Source of the DNA: Clostridia bacterium
Lineage (GTDB): Bacteria > Bacillota > Clostridia > Oscillospirales > Acutalibacteraceae
Reading direction: 5' to 3'
Length of the DNA: 64,000 bases
Assembly: GCA_017415515.1 (NCBI GenBank)
Contig: JAFQGI010000012.1
Coordinates: 1-64,000, forward strand
How positions within the stretch are numbered: position 1 is the first letter of the stretch; every line of letters starts with the position of its first letter. Of the stretch, positions 1 through 8,460 are shown in pieces. The position numbers and the translations under genes are program-made. Under the pieces are notes generated by a model. It worked only from the letters and a program-made list of their open reading frames with translations, made no database searches and was not told the origin of the DNA.

Positions 1-33
1 CGACCGCATATATGCGGTCGGCACTTTTCCTTG
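1..33. terminator. Hairpin at window start, probable terminator
   Basis: Bases 1-20 form a perfect palindrome (CGACCGCATA and its complement), followed by a short pyrimidine run containing TTTT. It probably ends a gene lying before the window. The real start of the structure may be outside the window. Confidence 0.5.
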
Positions 34-59
34 GCGGGGAAATTTTCTCCCGTTCCCCG

Positions 60-87
60 TTGCATTTCGTCCCAAAAGTGGTATAAT
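60..87 (+). promoter_or_regulatory. Promoter of pyk
   Basis: TTGCAT (60-65) and TATAAT (82-87) are separated by 16 bp. A GGAGGG ribosome binding site lies just before the pyruvate kinase ATG at 123. Confidence 0.6.
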
Positions 88-122
88 AATAACCGATTTG
101 AAACCCAACGGAGGGAAACGTT

Positions 123-1532
123 ATGCGTAAAACCAAAATCGTCTGCACCATCGGCCCCGCCACCGACTCTGAGGAGGTTATGATCGGCTTGTGCAAGGCC
201 GGCATGAACGTGGCACGCCTGAATTTCTCCCACAGTACCTACGAGGAGCACCAGCGCCGCATCGACCTGGTGAAAAAGGTGCGGGAGGACCTGAATCTGC
301 CCATCGCCATTATGCTGGACACCAAGGGCCCCGAATACCGCATCCGCACCTTCGCCGAGGGCAAGATCATGCTGGAGAAAGGCGACGCTTTCACCTTCAC
401 CGCCGACGAGGTGGAGGGCGACCGACACATGGTGTCGGTCAGCTACGCCAACCTGCCCAACGAGCTGCAGGTGGGGGACACCATCCTGCTGAATAACGGC
501 CTCCTATCCTTCGAGGTCACCGCCATCGACGGCGCCGATATCCACACCGTGGTGGTGGAGGGCGGCGAATTGTCCAACCGCAAGAGTATGTCCTTCCCCG
601 GCAAGGTGATGAAGCAGCAGTATCTCTCCGATCAGGACAAGGCGGACATCGCCTTCGGCGTGGAGAACGGCGTGGATTTTATCGCCTGCTCCTTCGTCTC
701 CTGCGCGCAGGATTTGATAGACGTTCACGACTATCTGCGTGAGCTGAACGCCACCGACATCGAGCTCATCGCCAAGATCGAGAACCAGTCCGGTGTGGAC
801 AATATCGAGGACATCTGCCGCCATTGCGACGGCGTGATGGTGGCCCGCGGCGATATGGGCGTTGAGGTGCCCTTTGAAAAGCTCCCCGCCATCCAGAAAA
901 AACTGATCACCAAGTGCCGTATGATGGGGCGCCGCGTCATCACCGCCACCGAGATGTTGGAGTCTATGATTCACAATCCCCGCCCCACCCGTGCGGAGAT
1001 CTCCGACGTGGCCAACGCCGTCTACGACGGCACCTCCGCCATTATGCTGTCCGGCGAGACCGCCGCGGGCCAATATCCCGTGCAGGCGGTCAAGACCATG
1101 GCCAAGATTGCGAAAACCGCCGAGGAGAACATCAACTATCGCAAGCGGTTTACCACCGTGGAGTTTGAGATTCGCAATCATGTGGACGCCATTTCTCACT
1201 CCACCTGCGGCATGGCCATCGACATCAACGCCAAGGCCATCGTGGCCTGCTCCCTGTCGGGTATGACCGCCCGTATGGTCTCTCGCTTCCGCGCCCCCGT
1301 GGACATCATCGGCCTGACCACCGATGAGGGCACCTGGCGCAAGCTGGCGCTGTCCTGGGGCGTTACCCCCGCCATGTGCGAGAAATTTTCTTCCACCGAC
1401 GTGCTGTTTTACACCGCCAAGAAGATCGCAGAGCAGGAATTGTCGCTGAAAAAGGGCGATCACATCGTCATCACCGGCGGCGCCCCCGGCGCCACCGGCA
1501 ACACCAGCTTGATTAAGATTGAGAGTATCTAA
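123..1532 (+). CDS. pyk: Pyruvate kinase
   Basis: Catalyses phosphoenolpyruvate + ADP to pyruvate + ATP, the last step of glycolysis, in the cytoplasm. The 469-residue product starts MRKTKIVCTIGPA, the family's opening beta strand. It carries the active-site segment around K218-E220 (AKIENQSG), the metal/phosphate-binding ARGDMG (241-246) and MLSGETAAG (308-316). The length matches the basic A/B/C-domain enzyme, so the extra C-terminal PEP-utiliser-like domain of some Bacillus enzymes is absent. It has its own promoter and a strong GGAGGG ribosome binding site. The next gene follows after 52 bp on the same strand and could be co-transcribed. Confidence 0.97.
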   Translation: MRKTKIVCTIGPATDSEEVMIGLCKAGMNVARLNFSHSTYEEHQRRIDLVKKVREDLNLPIAIMLDTKGPEYRIRTFAEGKIMLEKGDAFTFTADEVEGDRHMVSVSYANLPNELQVGDTILLNNGLLSFEVTAIDGADIHTVVVEGGELSNRKSMSFPGKVMKQQYLSDQDKADIAFGVENGVDFIACSFVSCAQDLIDVHDYLRELNATDIELIAKIENQSGVDNIEDICRHCDGVMVARGDMGVEVPFEKLPAIQKKLITKCRMMGRRVITATEMLESMIHNPRPTRAEISDVANAVYDGTSAIMLSGETAAGQYPVQAVKTMAKIAKTAEENINYRKRFTTVEFEIRNHVDAISHSTCGMAIDINAKAIVACSLSGMTARMVSRFRAPVDIIGLTTDEGTWRKLALSWGVTPAMCEKFSSTDVLFYTAKKIAEQELSLKKGDHIVITGGAPGATGNTSLIKIESI

Positions 1533-1584
1533 TCGCGTTTATCGACACACACTACTCCTATCCCATAACAGGAGATGACCCATT

Positions 1585-2379
1585 GTGCGCATTGATTTTC
1601 ATACCCATTGCTTCCCCGACGCTTTGGCGGTGAAGGCGGTCAGCCGCCTTTCCCACGTGTCGGGGGGCTTGACTCCTTACACCGACGGCACCGTGGCAGG
1701 TCTGCGCCGCAGTATGGTGGAGGAGGGGGTCAACGCCTCGGTGGTGTTGCACATTGCCACCAACCCCACCCAGCAAAAAAAGGTGAATGACTTCGCCGCC
1801 TCCATTCACAACGGCGTGGATATTTTCTCCTTCGGCTCGGTGCACCCCGATGCCCCCGACGCCTTGGAGGAATTGGAGCGCATCAAGGCGCTGGGGCTGC
1901 CCGGCGTCAAACTCCACCCCGATTATCAGGGGTTTGCGGTGGACGATCCCAAGATGAAACCCCTCTACCGCAAGATTTCCGATCTGGGGCTGGTCACCGT
2001 GTTCCACGCCGGCGTGGACTATGGCTTCACTCCGCCCTACGGCTGTATGCCGGCGGCGCTGGCTCGTGCCCTGGATTGGTTTTCCACCCCCGTGGTGGCG
2101 GCCCATTGGGGCGGTATCCAGTGCGGCGAGGAGGTGTTGCGCCACCTCTGCGGGCGGGATGTGTATTTCGACACCTCCTTCGGCTATGGGATGATGCCTA
2201 AATACTACGCCGAACAAATTCTCGAACGGCACGGCGCTCACCGCCTGCTGTTCGGCACCGACAGTCCGTGGCACACCGCCACGATGGAGTGGCGGCTGTT
2301 GGATAGCCTGGGGCTGTCCGACACCGACCGCGAGCAGATCGCCTGCGGCAACGCCAAACGCTTGTTAGGGCTGGAATAA
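1585..2379 (+). CDS. Amidohydrolase-2 family metal-dependent hydrolase
   Basis: A 264-residue TIM-barrel hydrolase of the amidohydrolase-2 (ACMSD/LigW-like) type. The signature residues are visible: H6 and H8 in the N-terminal DFHTH motif, H111 in KLHPDYQG, H141 in FHAG, H174 in AAHWGG and D226 in FGTDSPW. The family performs hydrolysis or decarboxylation at a metal centre. The substrate cannot be told from the sequence. The start is GTG at 1585, preceded by GGAGATG. It follows pyk closely and ends at a bidirectional terminator. Confidence 0.8.
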   Translation: MRIDFHTHCFPDALAVKAVSRLSHVSGGLTPYTDGTVAGLRRSMVEEGVNASVVLHIATNPTQQKKVNDFAASIHNGVDIFSFGSVHPDAPDALEELERIKALGLPGVKLHPDYQGFAVDDPKMKPLYRKISDLGLVTVFHAGVDYGFTPPYGCMPAALARALDWFSTPVVAAHWGGIQCGEEVLRHLCGRDVYFDTSFGYGMMPKYYAEQILERHGAHRLLFGTDSPWHTATMEWRLLDSLGLSDTDREQIACGNAKRLLGLE

Positions 2380-2383
2380 ACGC

Positions 2384-2423
2384 AAAAAAGGCTGTGATTC
2401 CGTTGGAATCACAGCCTTTTCTC
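2384..2423. terminator. Bidirectional intrinsic terminator
   Basis: A 16-bp stem (AAAAGGCTGTGATTCC and complement) with a GTT loop has A and T runs on both sides. It lies between the convergent amidohydrolase and membrane-protein genes, so it can serve both. Confidence 0.85.
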
Positions 2424-2450
2424 ATACTTTTCCTGTTTACGGCATAGGTA

Positions 2451-3068
2451 TTAGTTACCGCCGTTTTCTTTTTCGCGCAGCTCCTTGCGTTGCTTTTTGC
2501 TCAGCTTTTTGCTTTTGGCGGGGGAGGCCTTTTCCTCGTCAGCAAACAAGGGGTCGCCGTCCAGCACAAAATGCTCTTGGTAGCTCTCGTTCTCTTTGCG
2601 GATGCGCTCATTCCGTGCATCTTTGAAATGTAAAAAGTTCACGACAGCTGCGACAAGGCCGACGCCCACTACGGAATAGTGGCGCCAAAACAATTTCCAA
2701 TCGCTGAGACCTTGCATGCCGTTGGTGCTGACGTTGGAGTTGGCAGCCTGCAAGGGGAGGGCTGCCCGAAGGGTCAGCGCCACAATCAGCGCCAAGGCGG
2801 CACCGACAATCCCCATCACCATCGGAATCAGGGATTGCTTCTCCTTGTTTTTCCACACTTTACCTAATACGACTGCTCCAAAGACAAGAATGGTGGTGGC
2901 AATCCAGGTGGGGATCAAGCCTTTGGCTTCTTGCAGCTTGGCGGGCAGAGCTGCCCCGAAAATGGCGGATCCCCATATAACCGAAATCAACCCTAAGATC
3001 TGATAGAAAAGGACCAAAGCCAAGAATACGTACAGGACAATGTTGAGAATCTTTTTTCCTTTGCTCAT
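2451..3068 (-). CDS. Uncharacterised membrane protein
   Basis: A 205-residue protein with about four hydrophobic segments: roughly residues 8-32, 50-70, 82-105 and 128-148. A highly charged C-terminal tail is rich in Lys, Glu and Arg (residues 155-205). No catalytic motif is seen and I do not recognise the family. Its ATG overlaps the TAA stop of the upstream Nudix gene (TAATG), so translation is probably coupled. The context gives no specific role. Confidence 0.7.
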   Translation of the reverse strand: MSKGKKILNIVLYVFLALVLFYQILGLISVIWGSAIFGAALPAKLQEAKGLIPTWIATTILVFGAVVLGKVWKNKEKQSLIPMVMGIVGAALALIVALTLRAALPLQAANSNVSTNGMQGLSDWKLFWRHYSVVGVGLVAAVVNFLHFKDARNERIRKENESYQEHFVLDGDPLFADEEKASPAKSKKLSKKQRKELREKENGGN

Positions 3069-3622
3069 TACACGCCCTCCTTTTGGCTGTCCAGCAGCCG
3101 TTTCGCTTTTAGAATACCGATCTGAGTCTTGGCATCGGTGATCTCACCCGCCATCACCCGCGTCACCATCTCATCCAGAGGGCATCGCTCCACGTCTAAG
3201 AATTCGTCCTCATCCGGATGGGCTTCGGTGGCGGTGAGCCCGGTGGCGAGATACAGATAAACCACCTCGTCGCAACAGCCGGGGGTGGGGTAGAGGCAAC
3301 CCAGCGGGGTATAGTTAGCGGCGCGATAGCCGGTTTCCTCCTCCAGTTCCCGCATGCCGGTCACCAGAGGCTCCTCCCCCTTATCCCGTTTGCCGGCGGG
3401 AATCTCGGTGAGGATCTCGCCATAGGGATAGCGATATTGCTTCACCAACAGCACCTCGCCCTCCTCGGTGAGGGCAACCACGCCCACACCGCCGGGGTGG
3501 CGGATGTATTCCCGCACGCCCTCCTTGCCGTCAGGCAGGGTGACGGTGTCCACGTCCAGACGGAGCAGACGCCCCTGAAAGGCGGTGGAACGCTCTTTGG
3601 TTTTCTCAATCAGATGATCCAT
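3068..3622 (-). CDS. Nudix hydrolase, ADP-ribose pyrophosphatase type
   Basis: Hydrolyses a nucleoside diphosphate linked to another moiety, most likely ADP-ribose. The Nudix box is complete: G77, five residues, E83, seven residues, R91-E92-L93, E95-E96, G98. The N-terminal part (residues 15-70) has the strand pattern of the NudF/YqkG group, including REYIRHPGGV and VLLVKQYRYP. The 184-residue length is normal for that group. The start is ATG with AGGAGG five bases upstream. It heads a two-gene operon with the downstream membrane protein and is divergent from the carboxypeptidase with only 28 bp between starts. Confidence 0.9.
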   Translation of the reverse strand: MDHLIEKTKERSTAFQGRLLRLDVDTVTLPDGKEGVREYIRHPGGVGVVALTEEGEVLLVKQYRYPYGEILTEIPAGKRDKGEEPLVTGMRELEEETGYRAANYTPLGCLYPTPGCCDEVVYLYLATGLTATEAHPDEDEFLDVERCPLDEMVTRVMAGEITDAKTQIGILKAKRLLDSQKEGV

Positions 3623-3650
3623 AGTATCCTCCTGAAAGGGATGAAAGTGT

Positions 3651-4550
3651 ATGTATGTGGGTGTGCAGGGGCGTTTGGTGCGCCCGCAACCGATAGACTA
3701 TGGGGTGACGCGAGGCCTTGTTGCCACCCTGCGTGGGCGGTACGCCTGTCTGCGCTCAACGGTGATCGGCCACAGTCTGCTTCGGCGGGAGATCCCCGCT
3801 TTGGTGTTGGGGGAGGATGCCGACGTGCGGGTGCTGATGGCCGCCGCTTTCCATGGGCAGGAGTGGATGACCACCCTGTGTGCCCTGCGCCTGTGCGAGG
3901 AGATGTGCTCCCATCTGCGGGCAGAGCTGCCGATGTGTGGGATGTCGCTTCTCCGCGCCTTGCATGGGCGGCAGGTGTGGTTTGTGCCCCTTGCCAATCC
4001 CGATGGGGTGGAGATTGCCCGCTATGGCAGTTTTGCCGCCGGCGCCTATGCCGCCACGGCGGCGGGGCTGGGGGCAGAGACCCCCGGTCGGTGGCGGGGG
4101 AATGCCCGCGGGGTGGATATCAATTCTAATTTTAACGCAGGATGGGCAGAAATGCAAGCCTTAGCCGAAAAAAGCGGTAAAATTTGCGGCACCCATCCCG
4201 AAAGCGAGCCGGAATCCCGCGCTTTGGCGGATCTGTGCCGCCGTGTGCCCTTTCGCCACGTGGTCGCCCTGCACACCCAAGGGGAGGAGATCTATTGGCG
4301 CTACGGCGACCATACGCCGCCCCAAAGCCTCATGATGGCACGGGTGTTATCCGCCGTGTCGGGCTATGCCGTCGCCGATCCTGCCGAAACCTCCTCCCAC
4401 GGCGGCTTCAAGGATTGGTTTATCGACTGCTTCCACCGTCCCGGCTTCACGCTGGAGCTGGGGTTGGGCGAGAACCCCTTGCCCCTACGCGAGTTTGAAA
4501 CCATCTACCAAAAAGCTCGTGAAATGTTGCTCCTTTCCGTCCTGCTGTAA
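3651..4550 (+). CDS. M14-family zinc carboxypeptidase
   Basis: A 299-residue metallocarboxypeptidase-like protein. Zinc ligands are H68 and E71 (FHGQEW) and H208 (ALHTQGE). NPDG (118-121) and the RGVDINSNF segment near 153-161 are substrate-binding motifs, and E269 in FTLELG is the catalytic glutamate. This arrangement matches the bacterial gamma-D-glutamyl-diaminopimelate peptidases that trim peptidoglycan peptides. No signal peptide or LysM domain is present, so it may act in the cytoplasm on recycled wall peptides; that is inference. A terminator follows immediately. Confidence 0.85.
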   Translation: MYVGVQGRLVRPQPIDYGVTRGLVATLRGRYACLRSTVIGHSLLRREIPALVLGEDADVRVLMAAAFHGQEWMTTLCALRLCEEMCSHLRAELPMCGMSLLRALHGRQVWFVPLANPDGVEIARYGSFAAGAYAATAAGLGAETPGRWRGNARGVDINSNFNAGWAEMQALAEKSGKICGTHPESEPESRALADLCRRVPFRHVVALHTQGEEIYWRYGDHTPPQSLMMARVLSAVSGYAVADPAETSSHGGFKDWFIDCFHRPGFTLELGLGENPLPLREFETIYQKAREMLLLSVLL

Positions 4551-4553
4551 CAA

Positions 4554-4588
4554 GAAAGGTCTGTGCCGTCAGGCACAGACCTTTTGGT
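4554..4588. terminator. Intrinsic terminator between convergent genes
   Basis: AAAGGTCTGTGCC and its complement form a 13-bp stem with a GTCA loop followed by TTTT. It lies between the carboxypeptidase and ECF S-component genes. Confidence 0.85.
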
Positions 4589-5200
4589 TTAGCGTTGTGT
4601 CTTTTGGATTGCACCAATGATGCGTTTGGTGGCGGGAGACAACACCACAGTGGTGATAAACTCAAAAGCAAAATTGACCAGAACGATACTCATCAGGATA
4701 TAAGTGGCCAGTTCCGATGCGCTGTTGCCATAGCCGCTACCAGCCGCCCAGGAAATCAAGGTGTTCTTGTAGCAGGTGGTCAGAAAAGCCAAGAAGATGC
4801 CGGTGTTGACCACAGGTGCGGCCATAGAAGCCAGCAAAATGCCGAGAAAAGGTTTCTCTTTTTTAGTTAGGGTGGCGGAAATTAATCCGGACACCCATCC
4901 TGCGGCAGTGCCCTTGACTAAGCAGACAATAGCGGTGAGCCACCAGTTGGCCTGCCACATCATAAAGCCGCCCGCGTCACTGCCGCTGATGCTGTAAATC
5001 AGAGCCATCACGCCGAAGGCGGCACCCAGCAAAGCGCCGGTCTTGGGGCCAAACAGATAGCCACCAATTACGATAGGGATGAGAACCAAGGAAAGGTTGA
5101 ACGCGCCTACTTTCACAAAAGTACCCACAGTTTGTAGTACGACCACCAATGCAACCAGCATAGCGATCTGTGTCATTTTGACAATGTTTTTGTTTCTCAT
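4589..5200 (-). CDS. ECF transporter S component, vitamin uptake
   Basis: A 203-residue integral membrane protein with about six hydrophobic segments and the typical S-component layout. The Ala/Val-rich first helix (TQIAMLVALVVVLQTVG) is followed by conserved loops such as YLFGPKTGALLGAAFG. S components bind a vitamin and pair with shared EcfAA'T subunits, which are not in this window. The adjacent coaX on the same strand suggests pantothenate as substrate, but that is context only. The ATG at 5200 is preferred over an upstream GTG because AAAGGAG sits seven bases upstream of it. Confidence 0.8.
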   Translation of the reverse strand: MRNKNIVKMTQIAMLVALVVVLQTVGTFVKVGAFNLSLVLIPIVIGGYLFGPKTGALLGAAFGVMALIYSISGSDAGGFMMWQANWWLTAIVCLVKGTAAGWVSGLISATLTKKEKPFLGILLASMAAPVVNTGIFLAFLTTCYKNTLISWAAGSGYGNSASELATYILMSIVLVNFAFEFITTVVLSPATKRIIGAIQKTQR

Positions 5201-5322
5201 AAACACACTCCTTTACTGTCGTTCTCCTTACGGAGATACCACGTTTTGGATTATATATAAAACACATTCATCCAATGTCGGCTGGGACGCCGTCGGCTGT
5301 CCCGCCACAGGGCAGAATGTGA

Positions 5323-6090
5323 TTATTTTTGATTTTTCTCGTAAATCAGCCGTAACCCTTCCAGCAGCAACTCGCCCACGTAGGTCACTTCACTGCGGCA
5401 CTGGGGGGCGATCTCCCGCCCAAGACCGCCGGTGATCACCACGGGGGCGGCATAGCCCAATTCCTCCACAATGCGTGCGTTCATCCCGTCGATGAGGGCG
5501 GCGTTTCCATAGACGGCGCCGGATTGCAGGCAGGCGATGGTGTTGGTGCCGATGACCTTGTCGGGGGCGTCCACGCTGATTTGGGGCAGCAGCGACGTGC
5601 CGGCCGCCAGGGCATCCAGACCGCGCTGGATGCCGGGCATGATGGCGCCGCCGCGATAGGCACCCTTGTCGTCCACCACCGATACGGTGGTGGCGGTGCC
5701 CAGATCCCACACGATGCAGGGATAGCCAACGGTCTCCACCGCGGCTACCGCACCCACCAACAGGTCAGCGCCCAACTGGGAGGGGTTGTCGATGCGGATG
5801 TTGAGGCCTGTCTTGGTGCCGGGACCCACCAGCAAGGGGGTGACCCCCACCGCCTTTTTCACCGCGCCGCAGATGGCGTGGTTGAGGGGCGGCACCACAG
5901 AGGCCAGGATCGCCCCCGAAAAGGCGGTGCTCTCCAGCTTGTACAGCCGCATCAGGTCCATCAGCTCCACAGCGTACTGATCCTCCATTTTGGTGCGCTC
6001 GGTGGCAATACGGGACTGCAGCAGCAGTCGCTTGCCTTCGTACACACCGATGGTGATGTTGGTGTTACCCATATCCAGCACTAACAGCAT
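5323..6090 (-). CDS. coaX: Type III pantothenate kinase
   Basis: Phosphorylates pantothenate with ATP, the first step of coenzyme A synthesis. The 255-residue protein opens with the ASKHA phosphate-1 loop D6-MGNTN. It has GADL (107-110, D109 the catalytic base), the phosphate-2 motif D129-LGTATT and the MPGI motif at 151-154. It lacks the P-loop of type I kinases. It lies 123 bp upstream of the ECF S-component gene on the same strand. A palindromic repeat element separates it from the upstream fba terminator. Confidence 0.95.
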   Translation of the reverse strand: MLLVLDMGNTNITIGVYEGKRLLLQSRIATERTKMEDQYAVELMDLMRLYKLESTAFSGAILASVVPPLNHAICGAVKKAVGVTPLLVGPGTKTGLNIRIDNPSQLGADLLVGAVAAVETVGYPCIVWDLGTATTVSVVDDKGAYRGGAIMPGIQRGLDALAAGTSLLPQISVDAPDKVIGTNTIACLQSGAVYGNAALIDGMNARIVEELGYAAPVVITGGLGREIAPQCRSEVTYVGELLLEGLRLIYEKNQK

Positions 6091-6106
6091 AAATGATACC
6101 TCCCAT

Positions 6107-6242
6107 AGCCTCCCTCTTGAGGGAGGTGGATTTTCGCCGAAGGCGAAAAGACGGAGGGAGTTCTTTCGGCAAGGTGGTTTGTGCGAGTGAAACTCCCTCA
6201 GTCACGGCTGTTGCCGTGACAGCTCCCTCGGAGAGGGAGCCT
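6107..6242. repeat. Interspersed palindromic repeat, family 1, full copy A
   Basis: A 136-bp element with mirrored ends: AGCCTCCCTC at the left and GAGGGAGCCT at the right. Inside is a core hairpin at about 6131-6150 (ATTTTCGCC, GAA loop, complement) and a second hairpin GTCACGGC-TGTT-GCCGTGAC at 6201-6220. It has no coding capacity. Related copies lie at 7450, 15077, 50487 and 58566. Confidence 0.8.
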
Positions 6243-6256
6243 ATTTATGGTGTCAA

Positions 6257-6297
6257 AGCGAAAAGCAGGCGCAGAGGGAATGCCTCTGCGCCTGCGA
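6257..6297 (-). terminator. Intrinsic terminator of fba
   Basis: GCAGGCGCAGAGG and its complement form a 13-bp stem (6265-6295). On the minus strand TTTTCGCTTTG follows it. It lies just downstream of the aldolase stop codon. Confidence 0.8.
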
Positions 6298-6313
6298 TGT
6301 TACATAGGGGAAA

Positions 6314-7249
6314 TTAGGCGCGGTTGGCGCTGCCCAGGATGTTCTCGATCTTGTGCTTCACCACGGCGGTGATGTTGGCACGGCCGTCGCCCAGATACTG
6401 GCGGGGATCGAAGTGGGTGGGATTCTCGGCCATGTGCTTGCGGATACCGGCAGTCAGAGCCAGACGCAGGTCGGAGTCCACGTTGATCTTGCAGACAGCC
6501 ATCTTAGCGGCCTGACGCAGCATATCCTCGGGGATACCGATGGCGTCGGCCATCTGGCCGCCGTACTGGTTAACGGTGGCCACGTACTCCTGCATCACGG
6601 AAGAGGCGCCGTGCAGCACGATGGGGAAGCCGGGCAGACGGTCCATAACCTCCTGCAGGATGTCAAAGCGCAGCTGAGGATTCTGGCCGGGCTTGAACTT
6701 GAAGGCGCCGTGGCTGGTGCCGATGGCGATGGCCAGGCTGTCCACGCCGGTGCGGGTCACGAAATCCAGCACCTGATCGGGATCGGTGTAGTTGGCCTTG
6801 TCGGCCTCCACGCTGACCTCGTCCTCCACGCCGGCCAGCTGACCCAGCTCACCCTCGACGGTGACGCCGTGGGCGTGAGCATATTCCACAACCTTCTTGG
6901 TCAGGGCCACGTTCTCCTCATAGTCCAGATGGGAGCCGTCGATCATCACGGAGGTGAAACCGCCGTCGATGCACTCCTTGCACAGCTCAAAGCTGGAGCC
7001 GTGATCCAGGTGCAGGGCGATGGGCAGACCGGTCTCCTCAGCGGCGGTCTTGACCATGCTGTACAGATAGGCGTGGCGGGCATACTTGCGGGCAGAGCCG
7101 GAGACCTGCAGAATGACGGGGCTGTTCAGCTCCTTGCAGGCGTCCACGATGCCCTGGATGATCTCCATGTTGTTGACGTTGAAAGCGCCGATGGCGTAGC
7201 CGCCCTCATAGGCCTTCCGGAACATTTCTTTGGTGTTTACGAGTGGCAT
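6314..7249 (-). CDS. fba: Class II fructose-1,6-bisphosphate aldolase
   Basis: Cleaves fructose-1,6-bisphosphate to dihydroxyacetone phosphate and glyceraldehyde-3-phosphate. The 311-residue zinc enzyme shows D82-H83 (HLDHGSS), the VEGELG loop (131-136), GTSHG with H180 and the zinc ligand H213 (LHGASS). Length and order match the short class IIA/B clostridial enzymes. It is a single-gene unit with a recognisable promoter at 7291-7319 and a terminator downstream. AAGGAGG precedes the ATG. Confidence 0.97.
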   Translation of the reverse strand: MPLVNTKEMFRKAYEGGYAIGAFNVNNMEIIQGIVDACKELNSPVILQVSGSARKYARHAYLYSMVKTAAEETGLPIALHLDHGSSFELCKECIDGGFTSVMIDGSHLDYEENVALTKKVVEYAHAHGVTVEGELGQLAGVEDEVSVEADKANYTDPDQVLDFVTRTGVDSLAIAIGTSHGAFKFKPGQNPQLRFDILQEVMDRLPGFPIVLHGASSVMQEYVATVNQYGGQMADAIGIPEDMLRQAAKMAVCKINVDSDLRLALTAGIRKHMAENPTHFDPRQYLGDGRANITAVVKHKIENILGSANRA

Positions 7250-7290
7250 AGTTTTATCCTCCTTGATGGTATTTTTACCTTGATACCCTT

Positions 7291-7319
7291 ATTATAGCGC
7301 ATTACGCGCCTACATACAA
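7291..7319 (-). promoter_or_regulatory. Promoter of fba
   Basis: On the minus strand, TTGTAT and TATAAT are spaced by 17 bp. The spacer contains the near-palindrome GCGCGTAATGCGC, a possible operator. Confidence 0.55.
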
Positions 7320-7420
7320 TAGTTTTGTTAAAAAATTATCCGCTTTGTATCGCAGAAATTATTGTGCAAATTGCTGTTATAGCGGAGTTAGGAGTTTTAC
7401 GCCGTTCCTCAACCGGCTCC

Positions 7421-7448
7421 GTAGGGGCGGGCGTCCTCGACCGCCCGA
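7421..7448. repeat. GTAGGGG-type palindromic repeat (family 2)
   Basis: GTAGGGGCGGGCGTCC is followed by an imperfect complement ending in CGCCCG. It directly abuts the family 1 copy that starts at 7450. Related blocks occur at 9284-9478 and 58630-58900. Confidence 0.6.
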
Positions 7449-7449
7449 A

Positions 7450-7500
7450 AGCCTCCCTCCTCGAGGGAGGTGGCATTTGCGAAGCAAATGACGGAGGGAG
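7450..7500. repeat. Interspersed palindromic repeat, family 1, partial copy B
   Basis: The left arm AGCCTCCCTCC with its inverted partner and the core hairpin ATTTGC-GAA-GCAAAT (7475-7489) are present, ending in GACGGAGGGAG. The right arm is missing. The tandem array begins where it would be. Confidence 0.75.
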
Positions 7501-7501
7501 T

Positions 7502-7807
7502 TTCCCTCACTCCCGTTCCCAAGGTTGCACGGCGTCGTGCCTTGGTACAGTCCGAAGGTTGCTACCGCCGTGCTTGAATTGCCTGCGGCAATTCCCTCAT
7601 TCCTTCTCCCAAGGCCGCACGGCGTCGTGCCTTGGTACAGGCCGTGGTTGCTACCGCCGTGCTTGAATTGCCGCTACGCGACAATTCCCTCACTCCTTTT
7701 CCCAGGGGTGCACGGCGTCGTGCCTTTGTACAGGCCGTGGGATGGTGTCGCCGTGCTTGAATTGCCGCTACGCGACAATTCCCTCATTCCTTCTCCCAAG
7801 GCACAAT
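7502..7807. repeat. Tandem array of about 92-bp units derived from the 3' end of the downstream-reading gene
   Basis: Units begin with TTCCCTCA at 7502, 7592, 7685 and 7779, giving periods of 90, 93 and 94 bp. Each unit contains the palindrome GCACGGCGTCGTGC and the segment GCCGTGCTTGAATTGCC. The last, partial unit is the 3' end of the histidine-phosphatase gene, including its TGA. Each upstream unit keeps a matching copy of the last seven codons or so. Not a CRISPR: the units are nearly identical along their whole length and there are no spacers. Confidence 0.8.
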
Positions 7808-8401
7808 GCACAGCACCTCTGCCAACGGCTCGCTCATCCAGATGGAGGGCGTCACTCTCAGCGTAAATCCCTGCCCTGCGGCGGCGATGCACTCCTTTGG
7901 CTCCAAGCGGGGCAGACCGTAGATCTGCATCAGCATGGTGATCACACCGCCGTGGGTGCACACCACCGCCTCGGTATCGCCGTGGTGAATGAGGTCATTG
8001 ACGATCCCCTCGAACGCGTCGCACACGCGGGCGCGAAAATCCTCGCTGTCTTCGCCGCCGGGGATGGTGCGGTCAGCCCCCTCCATCCAGCGCAGAAAGC
8101 GCTCGTCGTTTTTGAGATCGCGGATGGACTTGCCTTCCCATTCGCCAAAATCGCACTCGGCAAGCCCCTCCACCGCTTCGGGCTGACAGCCGGGGTACAG
8201 CACCTCCAACGTCTGGCGGCACCGCATCAGCGGGCTGGTGAAAAACCGCACCCCACCGGGATATTGGTATTTCTCTTTCAGCGCCAACAGCGCACCCAGC
8301 CCCTCGGGGGACAGCGGCAGATCGGTGCGGCCGATATAGCGGCCGTCCTGATTGGCCTCGGTGATGCCGTGGCGGATGAGATGAATTTTGTAGGTTTTCA
8401 T
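7784..8401 (-). CDS. Histidine phosphatase family protein (phosphoglycerate-mutase-like)
   Basis: A 205-residue phosphatase with the catalytic R10-H11-G12 motif (HLIRHGITEAN) and the second catalytic histidine in VCTHGGVI. The small size and sequence match the broad cobalamin/alpha-ribazole-phosphatase and GpmB-like group, so the substrate is open. The start is the ATG at 8401 because AAGGAG lies just upstream; a longer open frame upstream has no ribosome binding site. The stop codon lies inside the last unit of a tandem repeat array. Confidence 0.85.
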   Translation of the reverse strand: MKTYKIHLIRHGITEANQDGRYIGRTDLPLSPEGLGALLALKEKYQYPGGVRFFTSPLMRCRQTLEVLYPGCQPEAVEGLAECDFGEWEGKSIRDLKNDERFLRWMEGADRTIPGGEDSEDFRARVCDAFEGIVNDLIHHGDTEAVVCTHGGVITMLMQIYGLPRLEPKECIAAAGQGFTLRVTPSIWMSEPLAEVLCIVPWEKE

Positions 8402-8460
8402 AAAAAATCTACTCCTTATTGGAATTTTCGCTAAAAATTCAACTATCTGTAAAATTCCCC

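Noticed and set aside
5207-5320. Riboswitch upstream of the ECF S-component gene
   Set aside because: Such genes often have TPP, FMN or THF aptamers, but I could not find the conserved core of any of these in the 120-bp gap.
7502-7807. Possible CRISPR array
   Set aside because: Units of about 92 bp are similar over their full length with no unique spacers, the last unit is a gene end and there are no cas genes.
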